Below are positions 12,901 to 27,100 of a stretch of 64,000 nucleotides of DNA, in pieces. The DNA comes from Tubulanus polymorphus (lineage: Eukaryota; Nemertea; Palaeonemertea; Tubulaniformes; Tubulanidae). The notes below the pieces were generated by a model that had not been told where the DNA came from, made no database searches, and saw only the letters and a list, made by a program, of their open reading frames with translations. The translations under genes were made by a program, and so were the position numbers. Where the stretch lies: positions 11,225,001 through 11,289,000 of the forward strand of contig NC_134025.1 in the NCBI RefSeq assembly GCF_964204645.1, given 5' to 3'. Within the stretch, counting starts at the first letter, position 1. The number at the start of each line of letters is the position of its first letter.

Positions 12901-15900
12901 CACAGACGACTCACTCGACTATGATACCGCGGGGAATTTCTGAACAGGCACTCGATTTGTAATCTTTCATTTTGCTACCATTGAAATTATTGGTTATTTC
13001 GGAGTTGCTTTTCTCGGTGAAACACAAAACAATTCTCGATGAACATATCTTATAACAGAGTTAACATTATTTCACATAATCACTGCACGTTTATCAGTCT
13101 ATAATTGACAAATATGAGAAACTTGAAGAGGTTATTCGTACAAGGCTGACAACTCAGTCGAATTCCTGGGATTGTCGAGTGGATTAAACCCGACTGATTT
13201 GCTCGGCAAATTGCCTGAAGATGCAAATACGTGTAAGGGCATATTAATTCCCCTTTGTTTGGCTATGTCATAAAAAACTCCTTGTACGTCGCGTGATTGG
13301 GTCACATATTAAATTTGCCGATGATGACTTGCTTATTATGAGCATGAGGAGTCGGATTAAGCCTGCGAATATGAAATCACATTCATCGGAAATTAATGAA
13401 AAACCCACGATGAGTAAACGCCGGCTGAAACTCGGGCATGCTTTTAATCCGGCGTAGTCTTCGTCTATTAGCGATCGTATTGTGTCTACATTAGGTTATC
13501 GAGATCGAGTGGCGGGCACGAGGGTGCTTGAAACCGAGCACGCACGACGTAAACGGGCGACCGTGCGTGTTACGGTTCATTGTGTTCGGTTCATCTTTCC
13601 GCTCTTACAGTGCCGTGAAGAGATGTCGCGAAAATAAACAATTGTACAGGAATCCGTGATCACCTGATTGTATTTCGGTTTCATAGGCGCTCGATCGGCT
13701 TAACTCGCCCTTTTATTGTACACATTAGACGCACAACACCCTCTGGCTAGACACTTGTACATGATGTACGCGCGGACATGAGAGTTTTTCAGCCAAACAT
13801 ACAAGAACGGGAATCGGAATTCCAAGTGCAACGAGTATTTCCGATGCTCATTTTCTTGATTGCTACACCAACATAATGAACGCTCTTGCTCAAATAACCC
13901 ACCAGGCTTCCGATATCGATTTTTTGAAAACCGAGTATCGGAATCCGTGCGTTCGGCTGATAACGTCAACAACTTTCCGTCATAGAAGGGTAAACCCTTA
14001 TCGCATAAGTAGAGTGGGCATGCGGAGGGGATGAAAACTTTTTAGAACGAGTGTCAGACAAGAGGCGGGCCGTTTTCTATCCCTCGACCCCACTTGGGTA
14101 TCTTTGTTATTAAGATAGGTAACAGTGAATTTTCCTACATCGTCTCTCTAGACGAAAGCCCTCTTCTTAAAGGTTCTTTTTATTCGAAGAATTCTGGTCG
14201 TCGCAGGTAGCATCAGATATGCGGCTTGCAAAATTGTAGGTTCCCACAATCTGCAATAGCGAGTCACACATCATTGAATTCGTATGAGGTCATTAAATGT
14301 ATCTGGCGAATTTCCCCAGAAAGATTAGCATGTTTACTTCGCTTTCCATTGTCTACGGCATAAAAATGTGCTCCAACTGTCTTAACCACCCGGGGTACAT
14401 AATTATTCGTTATTTACGAAGACACAGGCCGTGTGGTATTTGGCATTTTGACCCGCAGACGGCGCGCAGGCTTCATCGATCGCCTGATCATTGAAAAGTG
14501 AATAATGCTGTTCTAAATGACTTGCTAGAATCTATCCAACAGTGTCTGAAAGTTATTAACATAATGCAGTTACATATCTAGAACGTTATGCGACCATTAG
14601 TAACAGTCAATTCCGATTTCATAACTTAACGGTCTTTTGGATCGATTTATATCGAATACCTCAATCGATATTGAATCCAATTGTATTGGGTGATTGAAAA
14701 CCATAAAAACTCATGAAGCCAGACTATGATGTGAGAGTGCGATCAAATACATCGATGGTATTTTTACAAAACAAAGTTATTCTTAAAAAAAATCCAGACT
14801 GCACTCTATCGCCATAATACACGTCATCACACAACAGAATCAATGACCTCACAACGTGACGTAGACATATTTTGCCGTATTGGCATTCAGCAGGTACCTA
14901 TCTGTCGGGATGATACCAACAGATTTCTGTCTTATCGAATTTCATAATTCCCTTTGTTTCAATTAAGACTTGTCAGTTTCCATAACATATCCGTCATCAG
15001 CGCGCAGACGTCGTTTTCAAGAATTCTTTTCATGATGCGAGCTTCTCATGCACCGGGCCGTGCCCTCGCGTAAACAACCAAAGCGGGGGAAAACTGCATC
15101 CAGAAACGTACCGTATCTGTTCCGATAAAAAGAAACTCGACCGGTTAAAGTATTTATATGGCGTAATAATTTGCTTATATCGCATCTAATTACCGGCAAG
15201 ATACACGGCCTTTGTGATTCGACGTAGTTGTCTGTCGGCTGGCTACACGCTGGGCCCGTTTTATCGGGATATGTCTCCGCAAATTTATTGCATCAAAGGC
15301 GATCGTTCCTCGTCTGCGATAAAAAAGTCTGTTTTGAAAATTAAGCCGGCCGATCATGAGAGCTTTTCCTTATATAGATCAGGCGGAATAACGATAATTT
15401 TTATTAAGTCGGTAGGCTGGCTGCTGATAGAGAAAGGAGACCGATTGTTCACGTGCCACTGTAGCGGCAGTAGGACCGGTGCGCGCGCTGTTGAAGCCTA
15501 GGTTTGTTAATTTTTCGAGTGGTTTTCGCGTGCATCTCGCCGCACACGAAATACAATGATAAAAACCGGCTGATTGAAGATCCAAGACGAAAAATCGTGG
15601 CGACAATACGCGATTTATCAATTTAGCAAATGAGCCGTGGACAACGGACGAAAACATGCTGTTTAGACGGCCCTGTTATCCTCTTCACTTCCGCCTAGTT
15701 AGCAACCGTGAATGCGAGCTACGGAGCTCCGGAGCGGGCAGCTCTCAATTCGTGCGCGTCTTTCTCAACTGATCAACACTCGCAGATTCGGTCATTCAGA
15801 AACGAGAGCAATAGTGCCAACTGTCCATACATTTCAATCGATCATTAAAGCCCACAATTAAAGATAAGATGATTTCTGAGATGATATATAGAAATTAATA

Positions 15901-16457
15901 TTGATAAGAAGTAAATATATGTACTTTTGTAAGTCGGGAAGATACACAACATCCGTGTAGATGAATATACAAGATAGATCCCACAATTAATCAATCAAAG
16001 ATGGAAAAGTTCAATAGTAGATGGGATAAATACTAAGGCTAAAGCGTACTAAGGCGTACTGGTGATGGCACGCCTGATGATGGTATTTAGCCCAAACGTT
16101 GCTCAAATACATATTTTCTCGTCTCATCTTTGGCTGATTTATTATCTATCTCGTAAATTTATATATGTGGGCCTGATCACGCATTAATGATGTAAGTGAT
16201 TCATTAACGGCCGGTTTAGGATTGAGATAATGAACTCGACGAGTAAAGTGTTATTCTATGTTAGGGACCTGATAATCGGAAGTAAATATGATCGGCTTTG
16301 ACCGTCAGCTGCGCTTCTTCGCACCCGGAGTTACGACGCGAAAACTGGACGAACAATCTCAAATATACAACCCGCAACGCAGTACATACGACCTATGAAT
16401 CTATCCAGTTACGTAGCAAAATTGGCGAAAATTTGATGAGTTTTCCGTTTTGTTTGT
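12901..16457. other. Intergenic, nothing recognised
   Basis: Unique sequence with moderate CpG content between 13.4 and 14.1 kb and around 15.0-15.7 kb. Some frames reach about 90 codons, without domains or plausible splice sites. No repeat family is evident. Confidence 0.5.
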
Positions 16458-16635
16458 TTGATCTTGAAATAGGGATCGACCCTGTTATTTATTTGATTTT
16501 TATAGATTTCGTTTGATTTGCTTTGATTTGGTGTCCCTTACAAACCCACCACACCTGCCAGAATCGAAACAGGGGGTCTGATTTGGAAATCGGAAATCGA
16601 AGTACAGATATAGTCGTGTGAGCCAAAATTTCATA
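16458..16635 (+). repeat. Dispersed repeat family A, copy 1
   Basis: Starts with ATCTTGAAATAGGG and continues with GACCCTGTTAT, GGTGTCCCTTACAAACCC, CACACCTGCC, GAAACAGGGGGT and ATCGAAGTACAGATATAG. The same blocks in the same order are present at 51481-51715 (plus), and on the minus strand at 23961-24192, 57741-57900 and 63936-64000. The copy seems truncated at its 3' side relative to the 51.5 kb one. It has no open reading frame, so it is a non-autonomous element. Confidence 0.85.
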
Positions 16636-19600
16636 CGTCATTGTTATCATAGGTTGGGCCATTAACTATGTAATGTGCAAATATATACGTATATACGTAT
16701 GTACATTTATAGTAGAACGATTGACTATAGAGGGCGCTCGGCTACAATAAAAGAAACTATTTTCCGGCTGAGCAAATCACAAAAAAGCTGATTCACCGTC
16801 ATCCATTGAATGATAATATTTTTATGGGGCAGATGGTTAAATTGAAATGTCAGCCGAATGCCTGAATACGACGCGCAGACAATACGCGATAGAGCTAAGT
16901 CGCGATACAGTGTTCAAAGCACGTCTTATAATAGAGACCCGCGACATGGCCATTTTCGCCAGAGTTAATTGGCAAGGCGGAGTTTAATGTTATAGAATAC
17001 ATTAAACCGTCATCTTAAATTGACTGTAGGCCATTTAATCTACACACATATACGTGAATAGTGTCGAAATGTATCTTATTGATTCTGAAGATGATTTGTA
17101 AAATTTGAATCGCGCACCGGAATAACTAATTTCCGCTTCGTAATCTGTAAACCTATTTTCTCTATTATATTCTCAATCGTCCTCGTAATTCTAAATATAG
17201 CGTCCTTTGCATCGGCCGATCGGGTCTCTATTATTTTTCACCGATTGTGAAGTTTGTTCCGTCGAAGGATTTATCACTGGAGTGGTAGATGTTTGATTAT
17301 GTGAAAATGAGAACAATGGCTCGGATACGTAATCTTGGTGGGAAAAGGGCGCTTATATAGCGTCGTACCATGGACGTTTAAACTAGAGTTTACGTGCGTT
17401 TATAAGATTAATTGTTTACGTTTATAAACTATAGTTCATGTACACGATTGGACGTACGGAAGTATATACATTTAATCTAGTACGGCTAGCCATCGACTCT
17501 AAAACGAAAATCGTTTTAGAATCGATGGGCTAGCCAAATACACGATTGCAATTTTCAAATGTATGTGCGAATTGAATAACAACGTAATGATAAGCTGTTA
17601 ATCGGCTAGAACCTGAATATATCAATGCATGCATGGCTAATATTTAGATATTTCCATCCGTATACATTGGTTTAACTAACTCTTAAGAGTATAGTTTGTC
17701 TTAATCGACACTTGATTCGTCTTACACGGAAGTGCGCGGACTGTTTATTAGAATAACTTAACATTTCATCAAACATCATCATTTGCGTTATAATGATCGA
17801 TGTAACTCTGTGAAACATGGCCCTGTGGTGATTTTCTGATTATCTAACTTGGTCGTTGAGTGACTTATCGAGCATAAGTTTTTCGTTGGATAAATGTATT
17901 AGCGACAAAAAACCGTTATTTCGTAGACAAATCGAACTCGCTAAACTACACATCACGCGTGGACTTCGTTTTGTCAGTGGAACCGTTAGAGAAAAATTGC
18001 GATTCCATACCTCCAATGTCTAATGATGTGGACGCGATTATGAACGTTACGTAATCTACGAGGTGAGATGATCGCTCGTAGATGTAACAACAACGAGCCA
18101 TTTTCATATAATCATAAATGAATATTGCCGAACAAGTCCGCATTAATCCCCCGAACGATCGTTCAGCTTGGGAGTTGTGAAAATGAACAGTCCCAGCTAA
18201 AATCACGTATTATCTTCGACTATAATAGCCGCGCACGTCAATCAGGTTTTAAGTGGAAGTTAAAAGAAAATGACTGTGGACATAAGTATGTCTTACTTCC
18301 ACACGACGCTTTAAGTTGTCGTATGGAAAAGTCATTTCGTATAGTTTCCCACAATCGTATATTGCGATCGGTCGACATGAATCATCTCGGACGACCCGCG
18401 GTGCATGACTGATTTCGTGATTGATTTCTAAACCACCGTAAGTGTAATCGGGCATATCGGTGCTCGGCCGGGCCCTGTCCCATCGCCATCGTAATTTCGT
18501 CGACGGTTTTGAAAACCTAGCTATCCTAGAAATTTGTTTCGTTGGAATGAATGGGGAATGGGAGTGTATAAGCGAATATGTCTCATTTCAAATGATACCA
18601 AGGGTGTGGATAAAATCTGAAACTGTATCAATATGATTTTTTTCTGTTTTAATGATTGGATATTCAAATATAACCTACGTTAACCAGTATTTGGTTGGTG
18701 ATTGTTGGCATACGTATTACACCAGTGAACGATAGGGCCCTGCACTCAATCACCAGTGAGTGTAGATTAGAATTACGTATACGATTTTCTCAGAATACAA
18801 GCGTATTTCGACCATGAAATCGAATCTTTAATTAATTTTCATCTTCAATTGCCGAAGTTAAAGTAGTTTGTTTACGCCGATTCAGGAATCCTGTGCCGCG
18901 TACTGATGATAAGAGAAAAGAAACATTCGCGACACGCTGAGGTTTTGATAAAACGCAAATTTAGGTAATTTGCTTGGCGCGGTGGTTCCTGACACTACGC
19001 AGCAGGACGAGAAATCGGTCGCCATTATTTCTCGAGCTTTGTGTCGCCTACGGAACGCCTGCGGGCGCGCGAGGATAGTGTGACAGAAGGCGCCATCGGG
19101 GGATGCCTTTCGGCTACGGGGAAAGCTTGTCTACTACATTTTCGCCGTCGTCTTATCCCGGCTGACGGACTGTAAGACAGGCAGAGCCTTGATACGGTCA
19201 AATACCCGTAAAAGTACAAATGGTTTACTCCAAAGAGTGTCATTATCGCAGCTTATAATCACAACGTTGTTATTTGACACTACAAAGCTAAGAAACGAAA
19301 TCTCGACGATATCTAAAATAATCCGCATTTTGCTAAATCTTTGAAATGAATTCAATCGTTTAGCCGATGCCGAGTAATCCCTATAATACGTTATTATTTG
19401 AAGTGGGTGCTTATGATATAATGGACATTATTAGGGTGTCAGTGTTTGGCACCCGAATGTGAGAAGAGGGGTGAGAATTGCGCAAGATTACACGCGTAAC
19501 GAGCTTAAATAAGGGATTATCTGTCGGCCATTAACGCAAATCCATTGCTAACAGATTACGAGTTAATTGAAAATATAGTCACTAATGTAAACAGCCCGGC

Positions 19601-20064
19601 GTGTCCATGTGGAGAAAGTAAACGCGCCATTTGTGAAAATTGCAACGTAAAGACCGAAAGCTTGTTTACAAATATATACATGTCTTATCGAATGTACCGC
19701 ACCTTTTAAAAACTATTCAATCGAACGAAGTGAATATGGACAGATTCGTTTATAAATTGTACTCTTAATTTCATTACTAAACGATTTTAATTAAACAAAC
19801 AAGACTCCGGGCGAACGAAGCTTTCTCATATTTGAATAACTATGCCCCGGAATTATATAAAGCTATTCTCTCATCTAATGAACATGTACAATGACCTTAA
19901 GAAATCAATCTTCTCGGTGATTTGCATACGCAACGGAACTCAGCTGAAAACACAGATGCGATATTCCAATTTATGATGCAAACTGACTAATATGAAAACT
20001 TGACGTGTGATTTTCCAATATCGATTATTTCTAATGAGTAGATGCCCCCCTTCGTGGGGATAGC
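16636..20064. other. Intergenic, one strong palindrome
   Basis: Contains the palindrome at 17484-17535 listed separately. The rest has no recognisable exon or repeat. Around 19.0-19.15 kb GC content rises locally, but the frames there carry no known domain. Confidence 0.5.
17484..17535. repeat. 52-bp near-perfect palindrome
   Basis: Arms start GGCTAGCC and end GGCTAGCC, meeting at TCTAAAACGA-AAA-TCGTTTTAGA, with single-base differences flanking the ATCGA part of each arm. Such a structure would extrude as a cruciform or fold as a tight RNA hairpin. It may be a foldback element remnant; the immediate flanks show no target-site duplication. Confidence 0.85.
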
Positions 20065-20120
20065 CAATTCAATTCAATTTAATCTTTATTGGCATTATTA
20101 TATTTTTATAATAAAACATT
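20065..20120 (-). repeat. LINE-like TTGAA tail
   Basis: Minus strand: AATAAAGATTAAATTGAATT arrangement, with poly(A) signal at 20085-20090 and the TTGAA run at 20065-20079. It has the same layout as the 12.08 kb insertion. The body upstream on the minus strand (higher coordinates) is not clearly delimited. Confidence 0.6.
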
Positions 20121-20829
20121 GTAGCAGTACGATAGCCTCATTGGTATTATGCCTGCCTGCAGTTTTATAAACTTTAATTTTCAATACGATGATTTTTAAG
20201 TTTCGCGTTTCGTGTAAGAAAGCAATGATATCGGGTTGCGCGGTTGAAAGCGAAATCTATGGTATAGGTTGATAATGAACTATATAGCGCATCAGCTCTC
20301 GCTGCTTCCCAACGCTACAACAATAGGTTCTCGCTGCAAGATCAGCTTCGACAATATCGTACTGTGTCTATTTGCATTTAATATAATAAAGAAATGATGA
20401 AAGGTGTAGAAGTGATGCGTTATCGATATGGAAAAAAAATTGTAACCGTATATTGTATCGAATTAGTGCGATTGTAGTTTTTGTTTGCTGAAGATTGCAG
20501 CTCTACGTCACAGCTGCGTTAGCACTGGCGTCGAATTACAATGCGCGCTATATCGCCGCTTAAAATTCATATAATTGTTGCGGATGAAAGCAGCTATCGC
20601 ATCCATGACGTGCTCACGGATATCTCTTGTTGCAATAAGATATCGCGTTTATTAATCAGAATTGAGTTCGCGGTGTCATGTGCGCTTGATTCGATTCATA
20701 CTCAGCGATAAGGGCTGAAATTTCTACTTCAACTCAACGCAACGGAGATCCGTGGACGATCGAGGCCACTGATCAGTACTGGTTTATATTTTTTATTTTT
20801 CAATTCATTTTTTATTTTTTTCAACGACG
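20121..20829. other. Intergenic, nothing recognised
   Basis: Unique sequence leading into the CT-rich repeat. No exon or RNA gene is supported. Confidence 0.5.
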
Positions 20830-21050
20830 CTCTCTCTCTCTCTCTCTCCCTCTCTCCCTCTCTCCCGCTCTCCCTCTCTCCCTCTCTCCCTCTCTCCCTC
20901 TCTCCCTCTCTCCCTCTCTCCCTCTCTCCCTCTCTCCCTCTCTCCCTCTCTCCCTCTCTCCCTCTCTCCCTCTCTCCCTCTCTCCCTCTCTATCTCTCTC
21001 CCGCTCTCCCTCCCTCACTCTCTCCCTCTCTATCTCTCCCCTCCCTCTCT
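20830..21050. repeat. CT-rich microsatellite, 8-base period
   Basis: About 220 bases, mainly the octamer CTCTCCCT, with interruptions toward the right end (TATCTCTCTCC, CTCACTCTC). The minus strand shows as Arg/Glu/Gly dipeptide-like repeats when translated, which is a product of the repeat and not a gene. Confidence 0.95.
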
Positions 21051-23115
21051 GTGGCTCCTGATATACGTTTGTACATATATATACATGTCTACGCAATAGC
21101 AAAGCGATAATATGTATGAAAGGCGAATATGCTTGCTTTTATTCTAGATCTATTTGTGTTTTACGTCTGAAACTTCTAAATATATATACATCTGTGTCCA
21201 CACAGCAGTACGGGTATTGTTGAAATGACTGAAAAGACTGATTTATGCATTATAAACCTCGCGTGCTAATACGCTCGGAGCCACCGCTGACGATAAAGAT
21301 ATTGAAAACGACCTGAAATGAACCTATAAAAATGATGAAACATCATGTCAGGTTCTGTCAAAAAGTATGATGGGTAGAATAAGAATAGCCAAACTGCAGA
21401 TCAAATAAGTAAGCGAATTAGATGGATTTGAGTATTTGTACATTTGCCTCAATAAGACATGAATTCGGGCTCATAACTCATGGATGGTTGGAACTCATTA
21501 GTAATATCATTCACACGGTGTGTCAAAAATAAGGAAAATGTTCTCCATTGATTTATTATGTTCGGGCTTTACTCATGGGGCCATTCCCTCGCCTGCTAAG
21601 CGAATGCATTCGTACTTATAAGTAACATACAAACTAAAATGGTTGTTGCGTGTCTGTGACTGGACTTTTCAATGAAAAACAAGCGGGACTACTTCGTAAA
21701 AAAATATCCGCACGAACCAAAAGTATTCGACATTTCTATACGCGCGCATTGTGGTGTATCATACGAACGTCGGTATAGATTTGGCTTTCATGTTCGTTAT
21801 TTTCAATGCGTAGTAATCAATCACGAGTATATCGAAAAATAACTTAAGCTTATCACGTGTTATGCGCGTTTTTAATTTCGACCTGCGCAGACATCCATCT
21901 GAGATTGATAAACGTGAATTGAATATCTTTAAATTTTGTCCTGAATATGCAACATTTTTCGCTCATCTAAGGTTGATAAAAAAATGTCATTATTTCCCTG
22001 TCCTCCGTGGGGCGACGCGAAAAGCGTGCCTGTCGCTTCATATTCAATATGCAAATGATATGCAAAATAAATGCAATTTCGAGTGTAAATTGAAACAAGT
22101 GAGAGCATATGTTGATATTAATTTGGTGGCATCCAACGGTTTCGAATGAATTGGCCATTAAAAGCATAATTGACCGGTATCAAAATAATTCCTTCGTAAC
22201 GAATAGATCACTAATGACAGCGAGTTTAACTAATACGTACATACGGCGGTGCAATTAACACCTACGTAAATACCCACGTCTAAAGTGTCACATCAAACCG
22301 GGCTTCGAAATAAGTCAAGCACTTTTATACGCGCAAAACAAGCTAATCTCGTATTGAGTTGCTGGGTAGAAACAACCATGATATCAAGTAAATATACCAG
22401 TCATAATGAGACAACGCTATCAACATTAATAACTCATTACTTATTATGTATTATGTGTAGGCGACACAAACGGCATTTCAAATTTCGTATATTGAAGTAT
22501 AATTACAGCTATATATGAAGCCTGGGCTCTTTTATCGAGAGTTGCGTATTCCTTAGAATGTTATGTCTCCCGCGTTGTAGTTTAGAATTTCATTCTGGTT
22601 AAATCTAATCTTTTTTCATCATTTCACTGTCGGTGCTAGAGAACCACATTTTTCAACAGTAAATGTACCATCAGCTATATGTTTCGTGGTATAGGTGTCT
22701 TATTTTATGGTTCAGATGAATTTTGATTTTGCAATCATTGTAAATTGCAACTTGTTGACACCTTGTTGGAATAAACAATTAGAATGCAATCACATTTTAA
22801 CATTTCATCCTCTCTATCACTGCCATTCGTAATGCATTGCTTTAAAGTGATAACTTACCAGAGCGGTACATACATTTGATGCCATAAAACCGTTCCAATA
22901 ATGTTTATATACATTGATACCTAGTAAGCGTTATATAAGGGCTTCTGTGTGGGTCGATGTGCACTACGTCATCAACATTGGCGTTTCGAAATAACAATTG
23001 CAATTGTGAAATTTTTGTATTTTTTTTTGTAAATGAATATATTTCATAACTCTTATTTTGTATTTGATAGATTCTAATAATCATTTTCGAGGGAATGTGC
23101 AGAACGTCATCAATA
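21051..23115. other. Intergenic, nothing recognised
   Basis: Unique AT-rich DNA. A frame around 21862-22149 stays open on the plus strand and another overlaps it on the minus strand, neither with a domain signature. Confidence 0.5.
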
Positions 23116-23345
23116 TCGGGCTAGACTGGTTGCCGTTCAATTCAATTCAATTCAAATTCAATTCAATTATCGATACGCACAAATTGAAAAATAACTTTGC
23201 CATGCTTCATGTGATACATCATTCACTGTTGAAGACATGAGGCAATAAATGTGTGTTATCTTTCCTTAAGGCGTCAATAGACTTTCAAGTTAGTTTTCTT
23301 GTTGTGTAGGTCTTGCAATCTAAAGCGATTTATAACGAATTAACT
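23116..23345 (-). repeat. Dispersed repeat with TTGAA tail (family B), copy 1
   Basis: Carries a TTCAATTCAATT run on the plus strand at 23136-23168, preceded by CTAGACTGGTTGCCG. Further right, 23261-23312 matches 63036-63085 in the other TTGAA-tailed copy at 62.94 kb (CGTCA-TA-ACTTT-AAGTT-TTTTC-TGT pattern). Both copies have the same orientation. The CTAGACTGGTTGCCG string also occurs near 46.43 kb. Confidence 0.6.
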
Positions 23346-23960
23346 GAATTGAATTGGATTTGCGTGCTCGCTATTAACGGGCGCCGCGATATAAAAGAGA
23401 ATAGCGTCTCGTAAAAGCTCGTAAACGCAATTCATATCATTCGATCCCGTAGCTATTATTTCCGTTAGGATCCACTTCTTGGTTTTTGTTATTGGGATCC
23501 ATACATCCGGCGGCAGGATCGATACTAGACGTGCGTGTTTTCTCCGGGGTCCTGTCGTATTTCTCTTAACATCTCGTTATCTTCCTCACCTGCCTGTAAA
23601 CACCCAACGATCATCGATACACTCGACGAGATCGACCCCTAGAAAAACCGCTATTTGCGTGTGAGTTCCTCGACGCTTCTGTTTCACAGACAAAATAACT
23701 ATCCGTCGGTCCTTCATCGATTTGTCTTATATCGCGTCGTAATTCTTCGCGCCTCGAGAGAACACTGTTTCCCGTTTTAATGAACACCCCGTTAAAAAAG
23801 ATAAAGGAGATTTTAGTAAAGAAAAAAGAATCGCTAATCATGGTCATGTAAGCTGATTATGTTTGTAGTATATACATAGATAGAGACTGGTCATTTCGTA
23901 CGAGCATATGTAGCCCAACCCCAATCATGCGCTAGCCGGTTCAGACTGGTTGGAAGATTA
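23346..23960. other. Intergenic, nothing recognised
   Basis: Includes a slightly CpG-rich part around 23.37-23.75 kb; no domain, repeat or RNA gene recognised. Confidence 0.5.
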
Positions 23961-24192
23961 TTTGAATGAACTGAACCCGAAATTTACAATAATGTACTTC
24001 GATTTAAAGATACAATTCTGAAATTTCGACCGCCGATTACACATTGCTATATATGTACTTCGATTTGCCATTTCATGATGAAACCCCTTGTTTCGCCCTC
24101 GGCAGGTGTGGTAGGATTGTAAGAGACACCAAATCAAACGAAATCTACTAATCAAATAGATAACAGGGTCAAGCCCTATTTTAAGATCAAAT
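23961..24192 (-). repeat. Dispersed repeat family A, copy 2
   Basis: Minus-strand copy and one of the two longest. From 24192 downward it reads ATCTTAAAATAGGG, GACCCTGTTATCTATTTGAT, GGTGTCTCTTACAATCC, CACACCTGCC, AATCGAAGTACATATATAG, ATCGGCGGTCGAAATT, and a second AATCGAAGTACAT. The repeated AATCGAAGTACA block shows internal duplication in the family consensus. Confidence 0.85.
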
Positions 24193-27100
24193 TATGTTGA
24201 TTCTACAGCAGAAGATAGCCCCTGCAATGAGCCGTTCACACGATGACTTAACCTCAATAATGTGTGCCATGACTTATTTCAGTTGCCTGACTAGACCCCA
24301 GTATTCGACACAATGGACATTGACTAGAATCAAAAATGTACGACCCAGCCTAGTATATACCTAGTACATCATAAATATCTACATTGTAACAAACACCGCG
24401 AGATACACGAAAAAAAGTATTTCTAAACATATTCTAGCATATTTCCTACAATCGAGAAACTATCGGGTTTTAGTATTATTGAAAAATATCACCTTACAGG
24501 TGAATTTTAACACCACAATTTTAAACGTCGGTTAAGATCGTAACACATGTTGTGGCCTTTGAAGTGAGAGGGTCAACCTGACTCTACAATACTTTCAAGT
24601 ACGTTCCTTAGGTCACACCAGGGAGTTACACCCATGATCGGCCCTCCTAACTTCAACAGTTCCACTTGACTGATCTTTAAAATCTTGGTACCAAAATTCA
24701 CCTATAAGATCTTACTATCCAATTACATAACTTAATAGTTTCCTCAACGGTTAGAAACATACTTTTGTGTTTTTTGGACACCCCGTATATGATCTTTAAT
24801 GTGCACTCAAAATGCGATGGGTTTTGATTATCTACTGCTACATGTCCACACCCCGGGAATTGCACGGAAAGGATCGACGAACGCCGTCGCAATTTACCCC
24901 ATGTGTCATATTCTTTAGAATAACGACACAAAAAGCGACTTAAGTGGTGAAAAAATTTCATCGCATTGCAATGGATACCACCAACTGTTATCATGATAGG
25001 CCTATGTAGCAAAAGACTATAATTGTCTGACAACTCTGAAATTGGCTAAATTATGCTCGGTGCACACCTGGCCGTGCAATGATGTTATATTCTGAGATAT
25101 TGCGTGAATTCTTCACATATTTATTCATACATATATCCCTAGGCGATCTTCCCTTTTTTTCTTTTTCAGCGTTACCTACTAAACGTTATTTTATATCGTA
25201 TCATCTTATGTATGTATATAACTTAAACATCTATTCGTAATTTGCGTGGTATTCGGGCTTCGTGTTTTACAACTCATTTAGATACGCTTTGCTAAACCCG
25301 TCAAGACCAGTGCCTTTGTCAAGTGGGCAATGGATACCCTCTTAGGCCGGGGCATATTAACAACAAGCCCAGCAGGATAGCATGTGAAATTGGCGCGACC
25401 ACATACCGATATGATCGCTTTGAGTTCTAAGGTATTGTGCACGGGACGATATCAGGAATTTTCTCAATGCAGATCTTCAATTATTAGTAGTTTAGGTTTC
25501 TAATGACTGTATAGTCTGTATATAGACGTAATTGTTCAGATTTGTAAAAGGTATATTCCGCGATTAAATCAACCCCTTACCCCCGTCTTAATGGATCTAT
25601 GTACACTGTCACAACTACCCGTGGTTATGGAACGTATATCATACGTTGATATGTACTCGGAACATAATTACGATTATTCGAAATCAATGCGAATTCATTA
25701 TTCTGTTGTTAAACGAATTCATATTCATTGAATAGCTTGTTTTCATTTTTATTCGAACGCAACGTATATCCATGTCGGCGTGAGAAAACTTCGACGTTCA
25801 GCCGAGAACCTCGGGACGCACCATCATAAAATCTGACCGTGTAGATTTTCGCGCTATAGCATAATCACTATCATTTCGATCGACCGAAATAGAGTTATGA
25901 AAAATGAATCTATTGAGGGCGGATTCGAATCCGGTAGACAATTTGTGCCAACTTGATTCATACTATTGAATTGTGTGTTTAACACTAAGGGTGTTAAGGC
26001 AGCCCATTACAATTGGTTCGTCTTTTAGTCTTTTCGCATTTGAATAACGTTGGACTTCATACTCTAAATGTTGGCCTACTCGGTATCGTTGACAAGAAGC
26101 ACAAATACTCTTGTCAAAGTTTGGCAAATGCTTATACAGGAATTTCCATTCACTGGCGCATAAAGCCCCCGTACAAAGGCCTTAGTGTGTTTCTAATGGC
26201 CGGGGTAGGACCGGCCAGCTAAAGTTACACGACTCCATCAGAAACGATCGCGCTTCGTCTTTTGTCAGGGTGGATGCCGTATACCATTTTGTGTCCAGAT
26301 TAATTGATATACGCGGCTAGGATTTTCACGCAGGCCACTTAAGGGGATTTCCTTCGGAACATTCATTTCACACACCTGCCCGGCGTTGTTACCCTAAAAT
26401 TTCATAATTTTTCCATAACGTGGTGACTATGTTTCTTCAGCATCGTCCTAACAGTTAGAAGTTGAGACTTATTTAAAAGTAAACCATATTCTAGGCAGAT
26501 AAAGTCAGCACATCTGTCTTGTTGATAGTGATGGATCCATATCAATATTTTAGTAGTTGAATGAAGCACTCTAATCCATGTAAACTGCAAATGAATGGCT
26601 GTTAGTAAACAGCCGAAACGTTGTAGTTTCATTTTAATGAATTCTATCATATAAAATTCTATTGTGGGACTTAATTCATTGATATTTAGCATAGAAAAAG
26701 TTTAAAAATCGTTTGGTTTCATTTTGTAACCGGTTGTATGGCTCATCCCCGCCACGATCTATGAAACGCGATCAATAATGTATGCTGAAAAGGTGTGTCA
26801 AAATGATATGCATGTCCATAGTTGCGTGGATACTGGTATATCACAGGTGGAGGTTCAGTTAGTACGGATATGTTATTTCTAAACCTTTTTTTGAACCTGA
26901 TACGCGCTTGTGACATATTGTTAGGTTTTTTGGGCGTGCTTTTTAATGAATTCTAAATACTATATCATATTTCACCTATAGCAAAACGACACCTGCTACA
27001 CCTTGTATTTTGTATATATGAATTTATTCATTGGGAATTAACAACCGATTTATGCCGTCGCCGGTCCCGTTCATCGACAAAAAAATGATATCATACGTTT

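Noticed and set aside
20821-21102. Glu/Arg/Gly-rich minus-strand frame
   Set aside because: It is a product of the CT-rich octamer microsatellite.
25914-25940. GGATTCGAATCC, a B-box-like string suggesting a tRNA
   Set aside because: It is a palindrome with no A box or cloverleaf around it.
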